From positions 4,960,001-5,024,000 of the forward strand of contig NZ_CP043318.1 of the NCBI RefSeq assembly GCF_001984825.2: a stretch of DNA of 64,000 nt. The letters are read 5' to 3'. The translations under genes were made by a program, and so were the position numbers. The stretch's first letter is position 1, and each line of letters opens with the position of its first letter. The notes below the pieces were generated by a model. The model was not told the DNA's origin and did not search any database. It saw only the letters and a program-made list of their open reading frames with translations. Origin of the DNA: Enterobacter chengduensis. GTDB taxonomy: Bacteria > Pseudomonadota > Gammaproteobacteria > Enterobacterales > Enterobacteriaceae. Shown piece after piece: positions 1 to 10,948 of the stretch.

Positions 1-1
1 C

Positions 2-481
<480 letters not shown>

Positions 482-600
482 AGCTGGATCGAAAAATCTA
501 ACGCTCCTCACACTTTTTATGAAAATTCTGTAACCGATTCCATTCACTATCTGTAAAAATGGTGACGTCAGAAGTTCGGTGTTCAGGCGAGGAGAAGACG

Positions 601-1626
601 TTGAAGTCCAGGAAAGAGGTTGCGACTGCGACCATGAAAGACGTTGCCCAGAAAGCACAGGTCTCTACGGCAACCGTATCCCGCGCATTGATGAACCCGG
701 ATAAAGTCTCCCAGGCGACCCGTAACCGGGTAGAGCAGGCGGCGCTTGAAGTGGGCTATTTCCCGCAGGCGATGGGGCGTAACGTCAAACGCAACGAGTC
801 GCGCACCATCCTGGTGATAGTGCCGGACATCTGCGACCCCTTCTTTAGCGAGATCATCCGCGGTATCGAAGTCACCGCGGCGGAACAGGGTTACCTGGTA
901 CTGATTGGCGACTGCGCCCACCAGAACCAGCAGGAAAAAACCTTCATTGACCTCATTATCACCAAGCAGATCGACGGCATGCTGCTGCTTGGCTCTCGCC
1001 TGCCGTTTGATGCCAGCATTGAAGAGCAGCGCAATTTACCGCCGATGGTCATGGCCAACGAGTTTGCGCCAGAGCTGGAGCTGCCGACGGTCCACATTGA
1101 TAACCTCACCGCCGCATTCAATGCGGTGAACTATCTTCAGGAGCTGGGGCATAAGCGTATTGGCTGCATTGCCGGGCCGGAAGAGATGCCGCTGTGCCAC
1201 TACCGCCTGCAGGGCTACGTTCAGGCGCTGCGCCGTACCGGCGTCACCGTCGATCCACACTACATTGCGCGCGGTGACTTCACCTTCGCCGCGGGCGGGC
1301 AAGCGCTGGAGAAACTTCTGGACCTGCCTGAACCGCCAACCGCCGTATTTTGTCACAGCGACGTGATGGCGCTGGGCGCATTATCCTACGCCAAACGCCG
1401 CGGCCTGCGGGTACCGAAAGATCTGTCGATCGTCGGATTCGACAATATTTCGCTTTCAGAATTTTGCGATCCGCCGCTCTCTACGGTCGCTCAGCCGCGC
1501 TATCAAATCGGCCGCGAAGCGATGCTGCTTCTGCTGGATCAGCTTCATGGTCAAACAGTTAGCAGCGGCTCACGGTTGCTGGACTGCGAGCTGATTGTCC
1601 GCGGCACGACTCAGGCATTGACTTAA
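601..1626 (+). CDS. cytR: Nucleoside-responsive LacI-family repressor CytR
   Basis: CytR represses nucleoside uptake and catabolism genes (deo, udp, cdd, nupC/G) together with CRP and is released by cytidine. The LacI-type helix-turn-helix is at about residues 12-31 (MKDVAQKAQVSTATVSRALM), followed by the periplasmic-binding-protein-like effector domain. I place the start at TTG 601: it lies a few bases after a GAGGAGA ribosome site and gives exactly 341 residues, the E. coli length. An in-frame start at 559 would add 14 residues not found in the family. The gene stands alone between priA and ftsN. Confidence 0.93.
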   Translation: MKSRKEVATATMKDVAQKAQVSTATVSRALMNPDKVSQATRNRVEQAALEVGYFPQAMGRNVKRNESRTILVIVPDICDPFFSEIIRGIEVTAAEQGYLVLIGDCAHQNQQEKTFIDLIITKQIDGMLLLGSRLPFDASIEEQRNLPPMVMANEFAPELELPTVHIDNLTAAFNAVNYLQELGHKRIGCIAGPEEMPLCHYRLQGYVQALRRTGVTVDPHYIARGDFTFAAGGQALEKLLDLPEPPTAVFCHSDVMALGALSYAKRRGLRVPKDLSIVGFDNISLSEFCDPPLSTVAQPRYQIGREAMLLLLDQLHGQTVSSGSRLLDCELIVRGTTQALT

Positions 1627-1718
1627 AGTAAACGTCTTTCGGAACCCTTATCTGGTCAAAGCCCCGCCGCTTAAGTAACATGGCGGACTGACGAACGAAT
1701 AAATACAGCGAAACGATA

Positions 1719-2723
1719 GTGGCACAACGAGATTATGTACGTCGCGGCCAGCCGGCACCTTCGCGACGCAAAAAGAGTAGCTCAAGGAAAAAGCAACGTA
1801 ACCTGCCTGCTGTCTCGCCAGCAATGGTCGCCATTGCTGCGGCTGTAGTCGTCGCCTTTATTGGTGGCCTGTACTTTATCACGCACCATAAAAAAGAAGA
1901 GTCCGAGGCGCTTCAGGCCAGTAAAGTTGCTGGTAATGGCCTTCCTCCGAAGCCTGAAGAACGCTGGCGCTATATCAAAGAGCTGGAAAGCCGCCAGCCT
2001 GGGGTGCGTGCGCCAACCGAACCTTCTGCGGGTGGTGAAGTGCAGAATGCGAATCAGCTGACGGATGAACAGCGTCAGCTGCTGGCACAAATGCAGGCCG
2101 ATATGCGCCAGCAGCCAACGCAGCTGAACGAAGTGCCGTGGAATGAGCAGACGCCAGCACAGCGCCAGCAAACGCTGCAGAGACGTCAGGCGCAACAGCA
2201 GATTCAACAGCAACAGCAACAGCAACAGCAGCAGTGGGCACAAACCCAGCCGGTGCAGCAGCCGAAAGCACAGCCGCGGGTAACGGAACAGCCATACCAG
2301 CAGCCGGCGCGTACGGTGCAGTCTCAGCCTGTCCAACAGCAGCCGAAAGCGCAGCCGCAGAAACAGGCGGCTCAGCCGTATCAGGATCTGCTCCAGACGC
2401 CAGCGCATACCACCGCGCAGCAGCCGAAAACGCAGCAGGCCGCGCCGGTCACCAAAGAGACCGAAGCGCCGAAGCAGACGGCGGAGAAAAAAGACGAACG
2501 CCGCTGGATGGTGCAGTGCGGTTCGTTCAAAGGTGCCGAGCAGGCGGAAACGGTACGCGCACAGCTGGCCTTTGAAGGGTTTGATTCGCGTATTACCACC
2601 AATAACGGCTGGAATCGCGTGGTGATTGGCCCGGTCAAAGGCAAAGAAAATGCCGATGGCACCCTTTCACGTCTGAAAGTCGCCGGTCACACAAACTGCA
2701 TTCGACTCGCCTCCGGGGGTTGA
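1719..2723 (+). CDS. ftsN: Cell division protein FtsN
   Basis: FtsN is a bitopic inner-membrane protein that arrives late at the septum and triggers FtsWI peptidoglycan synthesis. The basic cytoplasmic tail (residues 1-33) precedes one membrane segment (about 34-55). The juxtamembrane periplasmic region carries the conserved EERWRYIKELESR helix, then a long Gln/Pro/Ala-rich linker, then a C-terminal SPOR domain (from about residue 260) that binds denuded glycan. Start is GTG. The 334 residues exceed the E. coli 319 because of the linker, which contains a run of ten Gln codons (2205-2234). Confidence 0.95.
   Translation: MAQRDYVRRGQPAPSRRKKSSSRKKQRNLPAVSPAMVAIAAAVVVAFIGGLYFITHHKKEESEALQASKVAGNGLPPKPEERWRYIKELESRQPGVRAPTEPSAGGEVQNANQLTDEQRQLLAQMQADMRQQPTQLNEVPWNEQTPAQRQQTLQRRQAQQQIQQQQQQQQQQWAQTQPVQQPKAQPRVTEQPYQQPARTVQSQPVQQQPKAQPQKQAAQPYQDLLQTPAHTTAQQPKTQQAAPVTKETEAPKQTAEKKDERRWMVQCGSFKGAEQAETVRAQLAFEGFDSRITTNNGWNRVVIGPVKGKENADGTLSRLKVAGHTNCIRLASGG
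2205..2234 (+). repeat. CAA/CAG codon run in ftsN linker
   Basis: Ten consecutive Gln codons, mostly alternating CAA and CAG, inside the periplasmic linker of FtsN. A tract like this can change length by replication slippage in whole codons, and it probably explains part of the extra length compared with E. coli FtsN. Confidence 0.85.
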
Positions 2724-2746
2724 AACCCCCAAAATCTCCCCCATCT
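2719..2746 (+). promoter_or_regulatory. Sigma-32 heat-shock promoter of hslVU
   Basis: GTTGAAA at 2719-2725 and CCCCATCT at 2739-2746 match the sigma-32 -35 (CTTGAAA) and -10 (CCCCATnT) elements with a 14-base gap. The -35 element overlaps the ftsN stop codon (2721-2723). This fits the known heat-shock control of hslVU. The GGGGG/CCCCC arms at 2715-2730 also form a hairpin around the same bases. Confidence 0.8.
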
Positions 2747-2758
2747 ATCATTTAATTC

Positions 2759-2782
2759 AGCCCTGAGCACAGGCTCAGGGCT
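2759..2782 (+). promoter_or_regulatory. 5' UTR stem-loop of hslVU mRNA
   Basis: An inverted repeat with arms AGCCCTGAG and CTCAGGGCT starts a few bases after the expected start point of the sigma-32 promoter. A hairpin in this position protects E. coli hslVU mRNA from decay. It is followed by TCTGTTT, so it could also weakly terminate ftsN transcripts, but its place inside the hslVU leader favours the first role. Confidence 0.6.
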
Positions 2783-2817
2783 TCTGTTTCCCGATTCTGT
2801 AACCAGGGGGTCTGCTC

Positions 2818-3348
2818 GTGACAACAATAGTAAGTGTACGCCGTAACGGCCATGTGGTAATCGCCGGTGATGGCCAGGCCACGCTGGGTAATACCGTCAT
2901 GAAAGGCAACGTGAAGAAAGTGCGCCGTCTCTACAACGACAAAGTGATCGCCGGTTTTGCAGGCGGCACGGCGGACGCCTTCACGCTGTTTGAACTGTTT
3001 GAACGCAAACTGGAAATGCACCAGGGCCATCTGGTGAAAGCGGCCGTGGAGCTGGCAAAAGACTGGCGTACCGACCGCATGCTGCGCAAGCTCGAAGCGC
3101 TGCTGGCCGTAGCCGATGAAACCGCTTCGCTTATCATCACCGGTAACGGTGACGTGATCCAGCCGGAAAATGACCTGATTGCCATCGGCTCTGGCGGCCC
3201 TTATGCCCAGGCTGCAGCCCGCGCGCTGTTGGAAAATACCGACATGAACGCGCGCGATATCGCGGTGAAGGCGTTGGATATTGCAGGTGATATCTGCATC
3301 TATACCAACCACAACCACACCATCGAAGAATTGAATTCCAAAGCGTAA
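2818..3348 (+). CDS. hslV: ATP-dependent protease peptidase subunit HslV (ClpQ)
   Basis: HslV is the proteasome-beta-like peptidase that forms a double hexamer capped by HslU rings and degrades SulA, RcsA and misfolded proteins in the cytosol. It has 176 residues, the E. coli length. The GTG start is followed by Thr2-Thr3 (MTTIVSVRR); Thr2 becomes the N-terminal nucleophile after removal of the first residue. The GDGQATLG and [10 protein letters not shown] motifs are intact. It is co-transcribed with hslU, which begins 9 bases downstream. Confidence 0.97.
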   Translation: MTTIVSVRRNGHVVIAGDGQATLGNTVMKGNVKKVRRLYNDKVIAGFAGGTADAFTLFELFERKLEMHQGHLVKAAVELAKDWRTDRMLRKLEALLAVADETASLIITGNGDVIQPENDLIAIGSGGPYAQAAARALLENTDMNARDIAVKALDIAGDICIYTNHNHTIEELNSKA

Positions 3349-3357
3349 GGATCTCCC

Positions 3358-4692
3358 ATGTCTGAAATGACCCCACGCGAAATTGTCAGCGAACTGAACA
3401 AACACATTATCGGCCAGGATAACGCCAAGCGTTCCGTGGCTATCGCGCTGCGTAACCGCTGGCGCCGTATGCAGCTCGACGAAGAGCTGCGCCACGAAGT
3501 GACGCCGAAAAACATTTTGATGATTGGCCCGACCGGCGTCGGTAAAACCGAAATCGCCCGTCGTCTGGCGAAGCTGGCTAACGCACCGTTCATCAAAGTT
3601 GAAGCCACCAAGTTCACCGAAGTGGGCTATGTGGGTAAAGAAGTAGACTCCATCATCCGCGATCTGACCGACTCGGCGATCAAGATGGTGCGCGTCCAGG
3701 CAATCGAGAAAAACCGCTATCGCGCGGAAGAGATGGCCGAAGAGCGCATTCTCGACGTGCTGATCCCACCGGCAAAAAACAACTGGGGTCAGGCAGAGCA
3801 GCAGGCGGAACCGTCCGCCGCGCGTCAGGCGTTCCGCAAAAAGCTGCGTGAAGGCCAGCTGGACGACAAAGAGATTGAGATCGATCTCGCTGCCGCGCCA
3901 ATGGGCGTGGAAATCATGGCGCCTCCTGGCATGGAAGAGATGACCAGCCAGCTGCAGTCCATGTTCCAGAACCTGGGCGGCCAGAAGCAAAAAGCGCGTA
4001 AGCTGAAAATCAAAGACGCGATGAAGCTGCTGATTGAAGAAGAAGCGGCGAAGCTGGTGAACCCGGAAGAGCTGAAGCAGGATGCTATCGACGCGGTTGA
4101 ACAGCACGGCATCGTGTTTATCGACGAAATCGACAAAATCTGTAAGCGCGGCGGCAACAGCTCCGGCCCGGATGTGTCCCGCGAAGGCGTACAGCGCGAC
4201 CTGCTGCCGCTGGTTGAAGGCTGCACCGTCTCCACCAAGCACGGCATGGTGAAAACGGACCACATCCTGTTTATCGCTTCAGGTGCGTTCCAGGTTGCCA
4301 GCCCGTCGGATCTGATCCCGGAACTGCAGGGCCGTCTGCCAATCCGCGTTGAGCTGCAGGCGCTGACCACCGAAGATTTCGAACGCATCCTGACCGAGCC
4401 AAACGCCTCTGCGACCGTACAGTACAAAGCGCTGATGGCAACAGAAGGCGTGAACCTCGAGTTCACCGAAGACGGCATCAAACGCATTGCTCAGGCCGCA
4501 TGGCAGGTGAACGAAACCACCGAGAACATCGGTGCGCGTCGTCTGCATACCGTGCTGGAACGCCTGGTGGAGGATATCTCTTACGACGCGAGCGACCTGA
4601 ACGGTCAAACCGTTACCATTGACGCAGAATATGTGAGTAAACATCTGGATGCGTTAGTGGCAGATGAAGATCTGAGCCGTTTTATCCTATAA
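3358..4692 (+). CDS. hslU: HslU (ClpY) unfoldase ATPase
   Basis: HslU is the AAA+ ring that unfolds substrates and feeds them to HslV. The 444 residues are one more than E. coli HslU. Walker A (GPTGVGKTE, about residues 57-65) and Walker B (VFIDEID, about 250-256) flank the inserted I-domain, and the C-terminal end DLSRFIL is the tail that docks into HslV. It is the second gene of the hslVU operon, and a strong terminator follows. Confidence 0.97.
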   Translation: MSEMTPREIVSELNKHIIGQDNAKRSVAIALRNRWRRMQLDEELRHEVTPKNILMIGPTGVGKTEIARRLAKLANAPFIKVEATKFTEVGYVGKEVDSIIRDLTDSAIKMVRVQAIEKNRYRAEEMAEERILDVLIPPAKNNWGQAEQQAEPSAARQAFRKKLREGQLDDKEIEIDLAAAPMGVEIMAPPGMEEMTSQLQSMFQNLGGQKQKARKLKIKDAMKLLIEEEAAKLVNPEELKQDAIDAVEQHGIVFIDEIDKICKRGGNSSGPDVSREGVQRDLLPLVEGCTVSTKHGMVKTDHILFIASGAFQVASPSDLIPELQGRLPIRVELQALTTEDFERILTEPNASATVQYKALMATEGVNLEFTEDGIKRIAQAAWQVNETTENIGARRLHTVLERLVEDISYDASDLNGQTVTIDAEYVSKHLDALVADEDLSRFIL

Positions 4693-4720
4693 TCGCGGTT
4701 ACTGGATTCTCATCACGTTT

Positions 4721-4747
4721 AATGGGGGCTAATGCCCCCATTTTTAT
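4721..4747 (+). terminator. Rho-independent terminator after hslU
   Basis: Stem TGGGGGC / GCCCCCA with a short loop followed by TTTTTATT, 30 bases after the hslU stop codon. Confidence 0.9.
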
Positions 4748-4760
4748 TGGCTAACTACTT

Positions 4761-5681
4761 ATGACTGACATCAGCCGTACGCAGGCGTGGCTCGAAAGTC
4801 TGCGCCCTAAAACTCTCCCTCTGGCCTTTGCCGCGATTATCGTCGGCACGGCGCTTGCCTGGTGGCAGGGGTATTTTGATCCGCTGGTCGCCGCGCTGGC
4901 ATTGATTACCGCCGGCCTGCTGCAAATTCTCTCCAACCTCGCCAACGACTACGGCGATGCGGTAAAGGGCAGCGACAAGCCGGACCGCATTGGGCCCCTG
5001 CGCGGAATGCAAAAAGGGGTGATAACGCAGGCGCAGATGAAACGCGCGCTGATTATCACCGTGGTGCTGATCTGCGTATCCGGCCTGGCGCTGGTGACGG
5101 TGGCGTCTAAGACCCCGAGCGATTTTATTGGCTTCCTGGTGCTGGGCTTATTGGCCATTATCGCGGCCATTACCTACACCGTCGGCACGCGTCCCTACGG
5201 ATATATTGGGCTCGGGGATATCTCCGTGCTGGTGTTCTTCGGCTGGCTGAGCGTGATGGGGAGCTGGTACCTGCAGGCGCATACGGTGATCCCTGCCCTG
5301 TTCCTGCCCGCGACCGCCTGCGGTCTGCTGGCGACGGCCGTGCTTAACATCAACAACCTGCGCGACATCGACAGCGATCGCGAGAACGGCAAAAACACCC
5401 TGGCGGTCCGTCTGGGGCCGGTGAATGCGCGCCGCTACCATGCCTGCCTGCTCATGGGCGCCCTGGTTTGCCTGGCGCTGTTTAACCTGATTTCCCTGCA
5501 CAGCCCGTGGGGCTGGCTATTCGTGCTTGCCGCGCCGCTGCTGATCAAGCAGGCCCGCTTTGTGATGCGTGAACGTAGCCCGGCCGCCATGCCGCCGATG
5601 CTGGAGCGCGCGGTAAAAGGCGCGCTGCTGACTAACCTGTTGTTCGTCATCGGGATAGTCTTAAGCCAGACGCTCCGTTAG
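4761..5681 (+). CDS. menA: 1,4-dihydroxy-2-naphthoate octaprenyltransferase MenA
   Basis: MenA attaches the polyprenyl chain to 1,4-dihydroxy-2-naphthoate, the membrane step of menaquinone synthesis. The 306 residues form a UbiA-family membrane protein with about eight or nine hydrophobic segments. Both Asp-rich sites that bind prenyl diphosphate through magnesium are present (NDYGDAVKGSD near residue 54, and the second around NNLRDIDSDREN near residue 195). The gene follows the hslU terminator and precedes rraA, as in E. coli. Confidence 0.95.
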   Translation: MTDISRTQAWLESLRPKTLPLAFAAIIVGTALAWWQGYFDPLVAALALITAGLLQILSNLANDYGDAVKGSDKPDRIGPLRGMQKGVITQAQMKRALIITVVLICVSGLALVTVASKTPSDFIGFLVLGLLAIIAAITYTVGTRPYGYIGLGDISVLVFFGWLSVMGSWYLQAHTVIPALFLPATACGLLATAVLNINNLRDIDSDRENGKNTLAVRLGPVNARRYHACLLMGALVCLALFNLISLHSPWGWLFVLAAPLLIKQARFVMRERSPAAMPPMLERAVKGALLTNLLFVIGIVLSQTLR

Positions 5682-5773
5682 CTGACAAATATCAATTAAC
5701 AATTGATGATTTTGCCAACAACGCATTTCGCACGATATACTGAACACATTCGCAGCAACTGAGCGTTAAACCT

Positions 5774-6259
5774 ATGAAATACGATACCTCCGAGCTTTGT
5801 GACATCTACCAGGAAGATGTCAACGTCGTTGAACCGCTGTTTTCCAACTTTGGTGGGCGGTCGTCGTTTGGCGGTCAAATCGTCACGGTGAAATGTTTCG
5901 AGGACAACGGGTTGCTGTACGATCTGCTCGAACAGAATGGCCGAGGCCGCGTTCTGGTCGTCGACGGCGGCGGCTCCGTGCGCCGTGCGTTAATTGATGC
6001 AGAGCTGGCCGGTATTGCCGTGCAGAACGAGTGGGAAGGCCTTGTGGTGTACGGTTCCGTGCGCCAGGTGGACGATCTGGAAGACCTCGATATCGGGATT
6101 CAGGCCATCGCGGCCATACCGGTAGGGGCGGCGGGTGACGGCATCGGCGAAAGCGACGTGCGCGTCAATTTCGGCGGCGTGACCTTCTTCTCCGGCGACC
6201 ACCTCTACGCCGATAATACCGGCATTATCCTTTCGGAAGATCCGCTGGATATCGAGTAA
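5774..6259 (+). CDS. rraA: RNase E activity regulator RraA
   Basis: RraA binds the RNase E C-terminal scaffold and DEAD-box helicases and slows bulk mRNA decay. The protein has 161 residues, the E. coli length, and the typical start [20 protein letters not shown]. Related enzymes of this fold are aldolases, and the old name MenG (methyltransferase) is wrong. The gene ends just before a terminator shared with the facing zapB region. Confidence 0.96.
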   Translation: MKYDTSELCDIYQEDVNVVEPLFSNFGGRSSFGGQIVTVKCFEDNGLLYDLLEQNGRGRVLVVDGGGSVRRALIDAELAGIAVQNEWEGLVVYGSVRQVDDLEDLDIGIQAIAAIPVGAAGDGIGESDVRVNFGGVTFFSGDHLYADNTGIILSEDPLDIE

Positions 6260-6281
6260 TAAAACCGTCAGCGTGGACCAT

Positions 6282-6317
6282 AAAAAAACCGCCAACAGCA
6301 ATGTGGCGGTTTTTTTG
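6282..6317. terminator. Bidirectional terminator after rraA
   Basis: AAAAAAACCGCCA / TGGCGGTTTTTTT stem with a 9-base loop. The A-run and T-run on either side make it able to terminate transcription from both directions. Confidence 0.9.
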
Positions 6318-6448
6318 TCCCTCGGGATTCGCGGTCCGTTGGGGAGTCTTACAGACTAACACCAAGGAACTTCATCATACTCTCGTCTAAACCTTGGGCA
6401 ACCCCTTCGAACCTCTATAAAATCCTAATTGTGTTAGCGATAAATATA

Positions 6449-6486
6449 AAAAAGCCGGGTGGCGGCATCGCCTTACCCGGCCTGTT
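6449..6486 (-). terminator. REP-like hairpin acting as zapB terminator
   Basis: GCCGGGT / ACCCGGC arms around a GGCGGCATCGCCTT core, the typical shape of an enterobacterial REP element, followed on the minus strand by a T-run (AAAAAA on the plus strand at 6448-6453). It lies just downstream of zapB. Between here and the rraA terminator (6319-6448) I see no gene or recognisable signal. Confidence 0.75.
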
Positions 6487-6504
6487 CAGTAATCCCTAAG
6501 GGAA

Positions 6505-6777
<273 letters not shown>

Positions 6778-6934
6778 TTAACATAAACGCGCACGACATA
6801 TACCGTCGATTGTATGGAGCGCGGCGCTCTGTGTCCAGCGACACGCCGCGCAGATCGCGGTTTGCAACACTTTTAGGTCTGGTCCTGGTGTGTTCGCGTC
6901 ATATACCCCTAAATTGTTAACTGATTCGTTAATG

Positions 6935-6954
6935 AAATGATTCAGCTCACATTC
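6935..6954 (+). promoter_or_regulatory. Candidate CRP site upstream of glpFK
   Basis: ATGA-N6-TCACA (AAATGATTCAGCTCACATT) resembles a CRP site, at about 200 bases upstream of glpF. The zapB-glpF gap (6745-7143) has no gene. Nearer glpF, GCTCGTTAACGA (about 7046-7057) resembles a GlpR half-operator. Control of glpF by CRP and GlpR is established in E. coli; the exact sites here are inferred. Confidence 0.5.
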
Positions 6955-7143
6955 TTATGCTGATGCAAAAATGTGCTTTATGGCGCGAAAACGCTCATTT
7001 TATTGACGCAGACCACACATTTTGATTTCGATATTTCTCGTTTTTGCTCGTTAACGATAAATTAACACTATGTCTACAGGGCATCGTGGCTGTCACGGGC
7101 GGTCATGCTAACAATAAACATCAATTTCTTCAGGATTCCGATT

Positions 7144-7989
7144 ATGAGTCAGACATCAACCTTAAAAGGCCAGTGCATTGCCGAGTTCCTTGGTACCGGG
7201 TTGTTGATATTCTTCGGAGTGGGCTGTGTTGCTGCACTGAAAGTGGCGGGTGCCAGTTTTGGTCAGTGGGAAATCAGTATCATCTGGGGTCTGGGCGTGG
7301 CGATGGCCATCTACCTGACTGCAGGGGTATCTGGCGCACATCTTAACCCGGCGGTGACTATCGCACTGTGGCTGTTCGCGTGCTTCGACGGACGCAAAGT
7401 TGTACCTTTCATTCTTTCTCAGTTTGCCGGCGCGTTTTGCGCAGCGGCGTTAGTTTACGGGCTTTATTACAATCTTTTCATCGACTTCGAACAGACGCAT
7501 CATATGGTACGCGGCAGCGTCGAAAGTCTGGATCTGGCAGGCATCTTCTCAACCTACCCTAACCCGCATATCAATTTTGTGCAGGCGTTCGCAGTTGAAA
7601 TGGTGATTACCGCTATTCTGATGGGCGTTATCCTGGCGCTGACCGACGACGGAAACGGCATTCCGCGCGGCCCGCTGGCCCCCCTGCTGATTGGTTTGCT
7701 GATTGCGGTAATTGGCGCCTCCATGGGCCCGCTGACCGGATTCGCGATGAACCCGGCGCGTGATATTGGACCAAAAGCCTTCGCGTTTATCGCAGGCTGG
7801 GGCGACGTGGCCTTCACCGGCGGGAAAGACATCCCTTACTTCCTGGTACCGCTGTTTGCGCCGGTTGTCGGGGCTGCGCTGGGCGCGTTTAGCTACCGCA
7901 AATTAATTGGTCGCCACTTACCGTGCGACACCTGTGTGGAAGAGGAGAAGGAAACGACTTCTACCGCACAACAAAAAGCTTCGCTGTAA
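7144..7989 (+). CDS. glpF: Glycerol facilitator GlpF
   Basis: GlpF is an aquaglyceroporin of the inner membrane that lets glycerol diffuse in. It has 281 residues, exactly the E. coli length, with six membrane helices and both NPA boxes (HLNPAVT near residue 67, AMNPARD near residue 202). The start at 7144 (MSQTSTLKGQ) matches E. coli; an ATG at 7105 would add 13 unmatched residues. glpK follows 21 bases downstream, so glycerol is trapped by phosphorylation as it enters. Confidence 0.97.
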   Translation: MSQTSTLKGQCIAEFLGTGLLIFFGVGCVAALKVAGASFGQWEISIIWGLGVAMAIYLTAGVSGAHLNPAVTIALWLFACFDGRKVVPFILSQFAGAFCAAALVYGLYYNLFIDFEQTHHMVRGSVESLDLAGIFSTYPNPHINFVQAFAVEMVITAILMGVILALTDDGNGIPRGPLAPLLIGLLIAVIGASMGPLTGFAMNPARDIGPKAFAFIAGWGDVAFTGGKDIPYFLVPLFAPVVGAALGAFSYRKLIGRHLPCDTCVEEEKETTSTAQQKASL

Positions 7990-9519
<1,530 letters not shown>

Positions 9520-9527
9520 GACAGACT

Positions 9528-9559
9528 CACCCCTCACCCTTACCCTCTCCCCTTTGGGG
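9528..9559. repeat. Left half of palindromic intergenic repeat, split by IS
   Basis: CCCCTCACCC..TACCCTCTCCCCTTTGGGG is the left arm of a palindromic repeat found at several other places in this window. Its right arm (10845-10868, TGGGGAGAGGGCCGGGGTGAGGGG) lies beyond the insertion sequence. Removing the element and one copy of TGGGG restores a complete repeat. Confidence 0.8.
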
Positions 9560-10844
9560 TGTACGGTCCGGGGACATGGTAGACAGGTGTTCGGGGACAT
9601 GGTGAACACTTTTTAACATCCTTTACCCATGGTGATCGACTTTTTCTTCAGGTCGATCACCCCCACTTTCGTGCTGTACCACCACACTTCATAGCAGCCA
9701 TCCTCCTGCGTCTCCTTCAGCCCCACCCGTTCTCCCCTGAACGCCTTTCCTGCATTCAGACTGGCTCCCTGTAAGCTCAGCTTCCCGCTGATATCCACTT
9801 TCCTGACCAGCACACCTTCATCATATTCCGGGGGCGTCACGCTGCCGCCGTACTGCCGCGCAGACGGCTGATAGCGTGAGGCCGGGACCGCCATATCCAG
9901 CGCCTCGTGCGGGCGTTCAAGGTTATAGACCGTCCGCCAGTGGTCGAAGGCACGCTGCAGCTCGCCGCTGTCCGCGAACCATTTCCCCTGCAGCACTTCC
10001 GCCTTCAGGCTGCGGTGAAAACGCTCCAGCTTGCCCTGCGTCTGCGGATGATAAGGCCGGGAATGGCCCACCCGGATACCGTGGCGCATCAGCCACAGCT
10101 CCAGCGCCGTCCAGGTGCCGGTTGTGTCGCCCCACGGTGAGCCGTTATCCATCGTCATCCGGTCCGGCAGGCCGTAGCGTTCAAAGACGCTGACCAGCTG
10201 TTGCTGCACGGTCTCACGCCGTTCATCGGTACAGTGTGTGAGGCACAGGGAAAAACGGGAGTGGTCGTCGAGCAGGGTGAGCGGATGGCAACGGCCGCCG
10301 CCAAAGGGGAAGTGCCCCTTAAAATCCATCTGCCAGAGCCGGTTCGGGGCGTCATGTTCGAACCGTCCGGTGGCCGGAATACCCGGAGCCGTGCCGGGCA
10401 GCAGGCCGTGACGGGCCATCAGGTTATGGACAGTGCTGAAGGCAGGCATACGGTGTCCCTGGTCTTCCAGCCAGCGCTTAATCTTGCGGGCGCCCCAGCG
10501 TTCATGACGCTCATGTGCCATGCGCAGCAGGGCGGTGACGTCGTCAGACGAGCGGTTGGGGGAATGATGCGGCGTGCGGGGGCGGTCCTGCAGGCCGGGT
10601 TCGCCCTCGACAGCCCAGCGCTGAAGCCACTTGTAGCCGGTAGCAGGTGAAATGCCGAAGCGACGGCAGAGGGAACGGATGTTCGCCCCGTCCTGCGAGG
10701 CGAACAAAACAAACTCGGTACGTAATGACATGGTATCTCTCGCATCCCACGGCATAAGCGACTCCATAAACGGGTTCTTATGCCTTAGTTGTAAGTGTCT
10801 ACCATGTCCCCGAACAAGTGTTCACTATGTCCCCGGACTGTACA
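9560..10844 (-). mobile_element. IS481-family insertion sequence (ISKpn28-like)
   Basis: A 1285-bp element with imperfect inverted ends: the left end begins TGTACGGTCCGGGGACAT and the inverted right end begins TGTACAGTCCGGGGACAT. Each end carries a second internal copy of a CGGGGACATGGT motif. It is flanked by 5-bp direct repeats TGGGG (9555-9559 and 10845-10849), so it moved in by transposition and is complete. The single transposase is on the minus strand. The name ISKpn28 is from memory of the family and should be taken as approximate. Confidence 0.85.
9613..10767 (-). CDS. IS481-family transposase
   Basis: A 384-residue DDE transposase. The N-terminal helix-turn-helix (about residues 28-60, CRRFGISPATGYKWLQRW) precedes the rve integrase core. 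The catalytic acidic residues are readable as the Asp in WQMDFKG (near 148), the Asp in MTMDNGSPW (near 210) and the Glu in GKLERFHRSLK (near 246). The frame is uninterrupted, so the enzyme is probably active. It spans nearly the whole element and is read opposite to glpK and glpX. The ATG at 10755 (MPWDARDTMSLR) is an alternative start four residues in. Confidence 0.93.
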   Translation of the reverse strand: MESLMPWDARDTMSLRTEFVLFASQDGANIRSLCRRFGISPATGYKWLQRWAVEGEPGLQDRPRTPHHSPNRSSDDVTALLRMAHERHERWGARKIKRWLEDQGHRMPAFSTVHNLMARHGLLPGTAPGIPATGRFEHDAPNRLWQMDFKGHFPFGGGRCHPLTLLDDHSRFSLCLTHCTDERRETVQQQLVSVFERYGLPDRMTMDNGSPWGDTTGTWTALELWLMRHGIRVGHSRPYHPQTQGKLERFHRSLKAEVLQGKWFADSGELQRAFDHWRTVYNLERPHEALDMAVPASRYQPSARQYGGSVTPPEYDEGVLVRKVDISGKLSLQGASLNAGKAFRGERVGLKETQEDGCYEVWWYSTKVGVIDLKKKSITMGKGC

Positions 10845-10915
10845 TGGGGAGAGGGCCGGGGTGAGGGGCTCCAACCGCACCGGTCCCCTCCCCCCTCCCC
10901 ACTCTGTGATAAACT

Positions 10916-10941
10916 TCGTGCAATTCCTTTTGATTGCACGA
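10916..10941 (+). promoter_or_regulatory. Perfect 9-bp hairpin before glpX start
   Basis: TCGTGCAAT and ATTGCACGA form a perfect 9-bp stem with an 8-base loop, ending 7 bases before the glpX start codon. It has no T-run, so it is not a classic terminator. Its place over the ribosome-binding region suggests a translational role, which is inference. Confidence 0.5.
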
Positions 10942-10948
10942 GTACCTC

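Noticed and set aside
2752..4263. A 503-codon open frame on the minus strand across hslVU
   Set aside because: It is antisense to two well-matched genes, has no family features, and arises from the high GC content.
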